From positions 1-51,172 of the forward strand of contig NZ_KB889704.1 in the NCBI RefSeq assembly GCF_000372745.1: a DNA stretch of 51,172 bases, written 5' to 3'. The position numbers and the translations under genes were made by a program. The DNA is from Embleya scabrispora DSM 41855. GTDB lineage: Bacteria > Actinomycetota > Actinomycetes > Streptomycetales > Streptomycetaceae. Every line of letters starts with the position of its first letter. Position 1 is the stretch's first letter. Shown piece by piece: positions 49,342-51,172 of this stretch. The notes beneath the pieces are model-generated. The model was not told the origin of the DNA, ran no database searches, and was given only the letters and a program-made list of their open reading frames with translations.

Positions 49342-49670
49342 CCTCCGCCCCCAGGCCACCCGAACCCGCCGAGTCGGCCCGGCGGGGCAACCGGGCCGAC
49401 CGGGTCTTCCCACACCGCCACAACAGCCCACCCGCGGCATCGCCTCGCCGGCTGGATGTGACATGGCCGCCTCAGGTCGCCCGCGGTGGGTGAAGTGTGG
49501 CGTTCGCCGGTGTCCCGGGGACATGCCGTCGGCGGTGGGCGCCTACTGCAATTTCAGTAGTCGGTCGTGTGGTTTCGGTAGGTCGCGGTGTCTGTAGCCG
49601 CATGACGACGGAACGGGTCTTCCCGGGCGAGCCTTGAGCGGTCATCGCTCGTGGATATGGAGACCCTGAC
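49342..49670. other. Gap upstream of the MMPL gene
   Basis: About 330 bases with no supported gene. It holds an inverted repeat at 49543-49560 that resembles the TetR operator, and probably the MMPL promoter after it. Confidence 0.5.
49543..49560. promoter_or_regulatory. Second TetR-like inverted repeat upstream of the MMPL gene
   Basis: CTACTGCAATTTCAGTAG has perfect six-base arms (CTACTG, CAGTAG). Its TTTCAGTAG half equals that in the operator next to the TetR gene, but the spacing between halves is six bases shorter. Confidence 0.45.
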
Positions 49671-51172
49671 GTGGCGACTTTTCTGTATCGGCTCGGTCGC
49701 GGCGCCTTTCGGCGGCGCGGCCGGGTACTGCTGGTGTGGCTGGGGATGTTGGTGGTGGTCGCGGTCGGCGCCGCGCAGGCGTCGGGGCCCTCCGACGAGG
49801 AGTTCTCGCTGCCGGGGATCGAGTCGCAGAAGGCGTTCGATCTCATGGAGGAGCGTTTTCCCGGAACGGCTGCGGACGGCGCCACCGCCAAGGTCGTCTT
49901 CGTCGCCCCGGGCGGGCGGAAGGTGACCGAGGGCGACATGCGGAAGGCCGTCGACAACGCGGTGCGCTCGCTGGGCGCAGGCCCGCAAGTGGCCGGTGTC
50001 GCGGACCCGTTCGAGTCGAAGGCCGTCAGCAAGGACGGTTCGACGGCCTATGCGACCGTCACCTACAAGGTGGAGTCCGCCGAGGTCACCGACGCCAGTC
50101 GGGCGGCGGTGGACAAGGCGGCGAACCAGGCGCGGGCGGCGGGCTTGGCGGTGGAGACCGGCGGGTCGGCGATGGACAGCGGCGGCGGGCCCGGCGGAGT
50201 GGCGGAGATCGTCGGCCTCTCGGCGGCGGCGGTCGTGCTGCTGTTCACGTTCGGCTCATTGGCGGCCGCGGGCCTGCCACTGCTGACCGCGGTCTTGGGT
50301 GTCGCCGTGAGCCTGTTCGCAATCCTGCTGGCGGCGGGCCCGTTGGGCCTGTCCGCGGACACGCTCACCCTCGGGACGATGCTGGGCCTGGCGGTGGGCA
50401 TCGACTACGCCCTGTTCGTGGTGTCCCGCTATCGCGAGGAGCGCGAGCGCGGCCGGGCACCGCAGGAGGCGGCCGGGATGGCGGTGGGCACCGCCGGGTC
50501 GGCGGTCGTATTCGCCGGGGTCACCGTGGTGATCGCACTGGCGGGCCTGTCGGTGGTCGGGATCCCGACGCTGACGAAGATGGGCCTGGCCGCCGCGGGG
50601 GCCGTCGCGGTCGCCGTACTGGTCGCGTTGACGGTCGTCCCCGCACTGCTCGGGTTCTGGCCCGACGCGGTGCTGGCCCGCAAGGCCCGCAAGGCACGCA
50701 CGCGGGGCCGCGACCGGGTCGTGCTCCCGAGCGGCGGTGCGCCCGGCGCGGGCGGGCGGGGCAACCTGGGCACACGCTGGGCTCGTTTCGTGCTGCGTCG
50801 TCCTGTGGCGGTGCTGATTCTCGGCGTGCTGGGACTGGGCGCACTGGCCGTGCCGATGGCGTCGCTGCGGCTGGGCATGCCGGGTGACGAGGCCAAGTCC
50901 ACCGCCACCACCGAGCGGCGGGCCTACGACGCGCTCGCCGAGGGCTTCGGCCCCGGCTTCAACGGCCCGCTGACCATCGTCGTGGACGCGAGGGGAGCAG
51001 CCGACCCGCGCGCCGCGGTGCGCGTCATCGGCGACCGCATCGGCAACACGGACGGCATCGTGTCGATCTCGCAGGCCCGCTTCAACCAGGCGGGCGACAC
51101 TGCGGTCTTCCGGGCCACCCCGTCGACCAGCCCCACGGACGAGAAGACCAAGGACCTGGTGGAGACGATCCG
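49671..51172 (+). CDS. MMPL/RND-family membrane transporter (runs off right edge)
   Basis: First 500 residues of an MMPL protein; the C-terminal part lies beyond the window. After TM1 (RVLLVWLGMLVVVAVGAAQA) comes an outer domain, a five-helix bundle and the start of the second half (RRPVAVLILGVLGLGALAVP). The proton-relay motif is GLAVGIDYALFVVSRYREE with Asp ~245 and Tyr ~246. Such pumps export lipids, siderophores or drugs. GTG 49671 follows GGAGA by eight bases. An inverted repeat upstream suggests TetR control. Confidence 0.93.
   Translation, partial: MATFLYRLGRGAFRRRGRVLLVWLGMLVVVAVGAAQASGPSDEEFSLPGIESQKAFDLMEERFPGTAADGATAKVVFVAPGGRKVTEGDMRKAVDNAVRSLGAGPQVAGVADPFESKAVSKDGSTAYATVTYKVESAEVTDASRAAVDKAANQARAAGLAVETGGSAMDSGGGPGGVAEIVGLSAAAVVLLFTFGSLAAAGLPLLTAVLGVAVSLFAILLAAGPLGLSADTLTLGTMLGLAVGIDYALFVVSRYREERERGRAPQEAAGMAVGTAGSAVVFAGVTVVIALAGLSVVGIPTLTKMGLAAAGAVAVAVLVALTVVPALLGFWPDAVLARKARKARTRGRDRVVLPSGGAPGAGGRGNLGTRWARFVLRRPVAVLILGVLGLGALAVPMASLRLGMPGDEAKSTATTERRAYDALAEGFGPGFNGPLTIVVDARGAADPRAAVRVIGDRIGNTDGIVSISQARFNQAGDTAVFRATPSTSPTDEKTKDLVETI

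Overview
The window is very GC-rich, densely coding DNA with GTG/TTG starts, GGAGG-type ribosome sites and rare TTA codons. It carries modular type I PKS, SARP and LuxR regulators and murT/gatD. This points to a filamentous actinobacterium, most likely Streptomyces or a close relative. I worked from the sequence alone. Family names come from recognised motifs, not database searches.

Region 1 (1-16.1 kb) is the edge of a polyketide gene cluster. Eight genes run leftward on the minus strand from about 13.36 kb to beyond the left edge: fkbK, fkbG, an ACP (fkbJ type), fkbI, fkbH, a SARP-type activator, a one-module PKS (KS-AT-DH-ER-KR-ACP) and the start of a second PKS. FkbG/H/I/J/K form the complete known pathway to methoxymalonyl-ACP, a PKS extender unit. 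Four 15-bp direct repeats lie just upstream of fkbK. A LuxR-type regulator with a TTA codon (fkbH has one too) and a lone flavin reductase follow, and I place the right cluster boundary near 16.1-16.4 kb.

Region 2 (16.3-20.9 kb) encodes membrane-anchored proteins with long Pro-rich cytoplasmic tails, one carrying a PQQ-type beta-propeller. They sit around a divergent promoter region with a repeated 12-bp site. A polytopic membrane protein follows, separated by a nested terminator/tandem-repeat region.

Region 3 (20.9-26.5 kb) looks like an amide-utilisation locus: luciferase-like oxidoreductase, acetamidase/formamidase, APC permease, and a periplasmic-binding-fold protein without a signal peptide that resembles the cytosolic amide sensor AmiC, divergent from a MarR regulator.

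Region 4 (26.5-41.4 kb) is mixed chromosomal content: a UvrA paralogue, a thiolase-like protein lacking the usual nucleophile, a CPA2 antiporter with a truncated KhtT-like partner, a 52-aa Pro-rich protein, acyl-CoA dehydrogenase, glyoxalase-fold protein, ADP-ribosylglycohydrolase, a PAP2-diacylglycerol kinase fusion, uracil-DNA glycosylase and MurT/GatD.

Region 5 (41.4-51.2 kb) holds small regulator-plus-target units: ArsR/CDF metal efflux; PaaX divergent from a luciferase-like oxidoreductase and a zinc alcohol dehydrogenase; an RsbW-like kinase and an ECF41-like sigma factor; and GNAT/TetR followed by an MMPL transporter cut by the right edge. Several have clear inverted-repeat operators. 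Long perfect-stem hairpins end many transcription units. I saw no tRNA, rRNA, CRISPR array, insertion sequence or phage attachment site.
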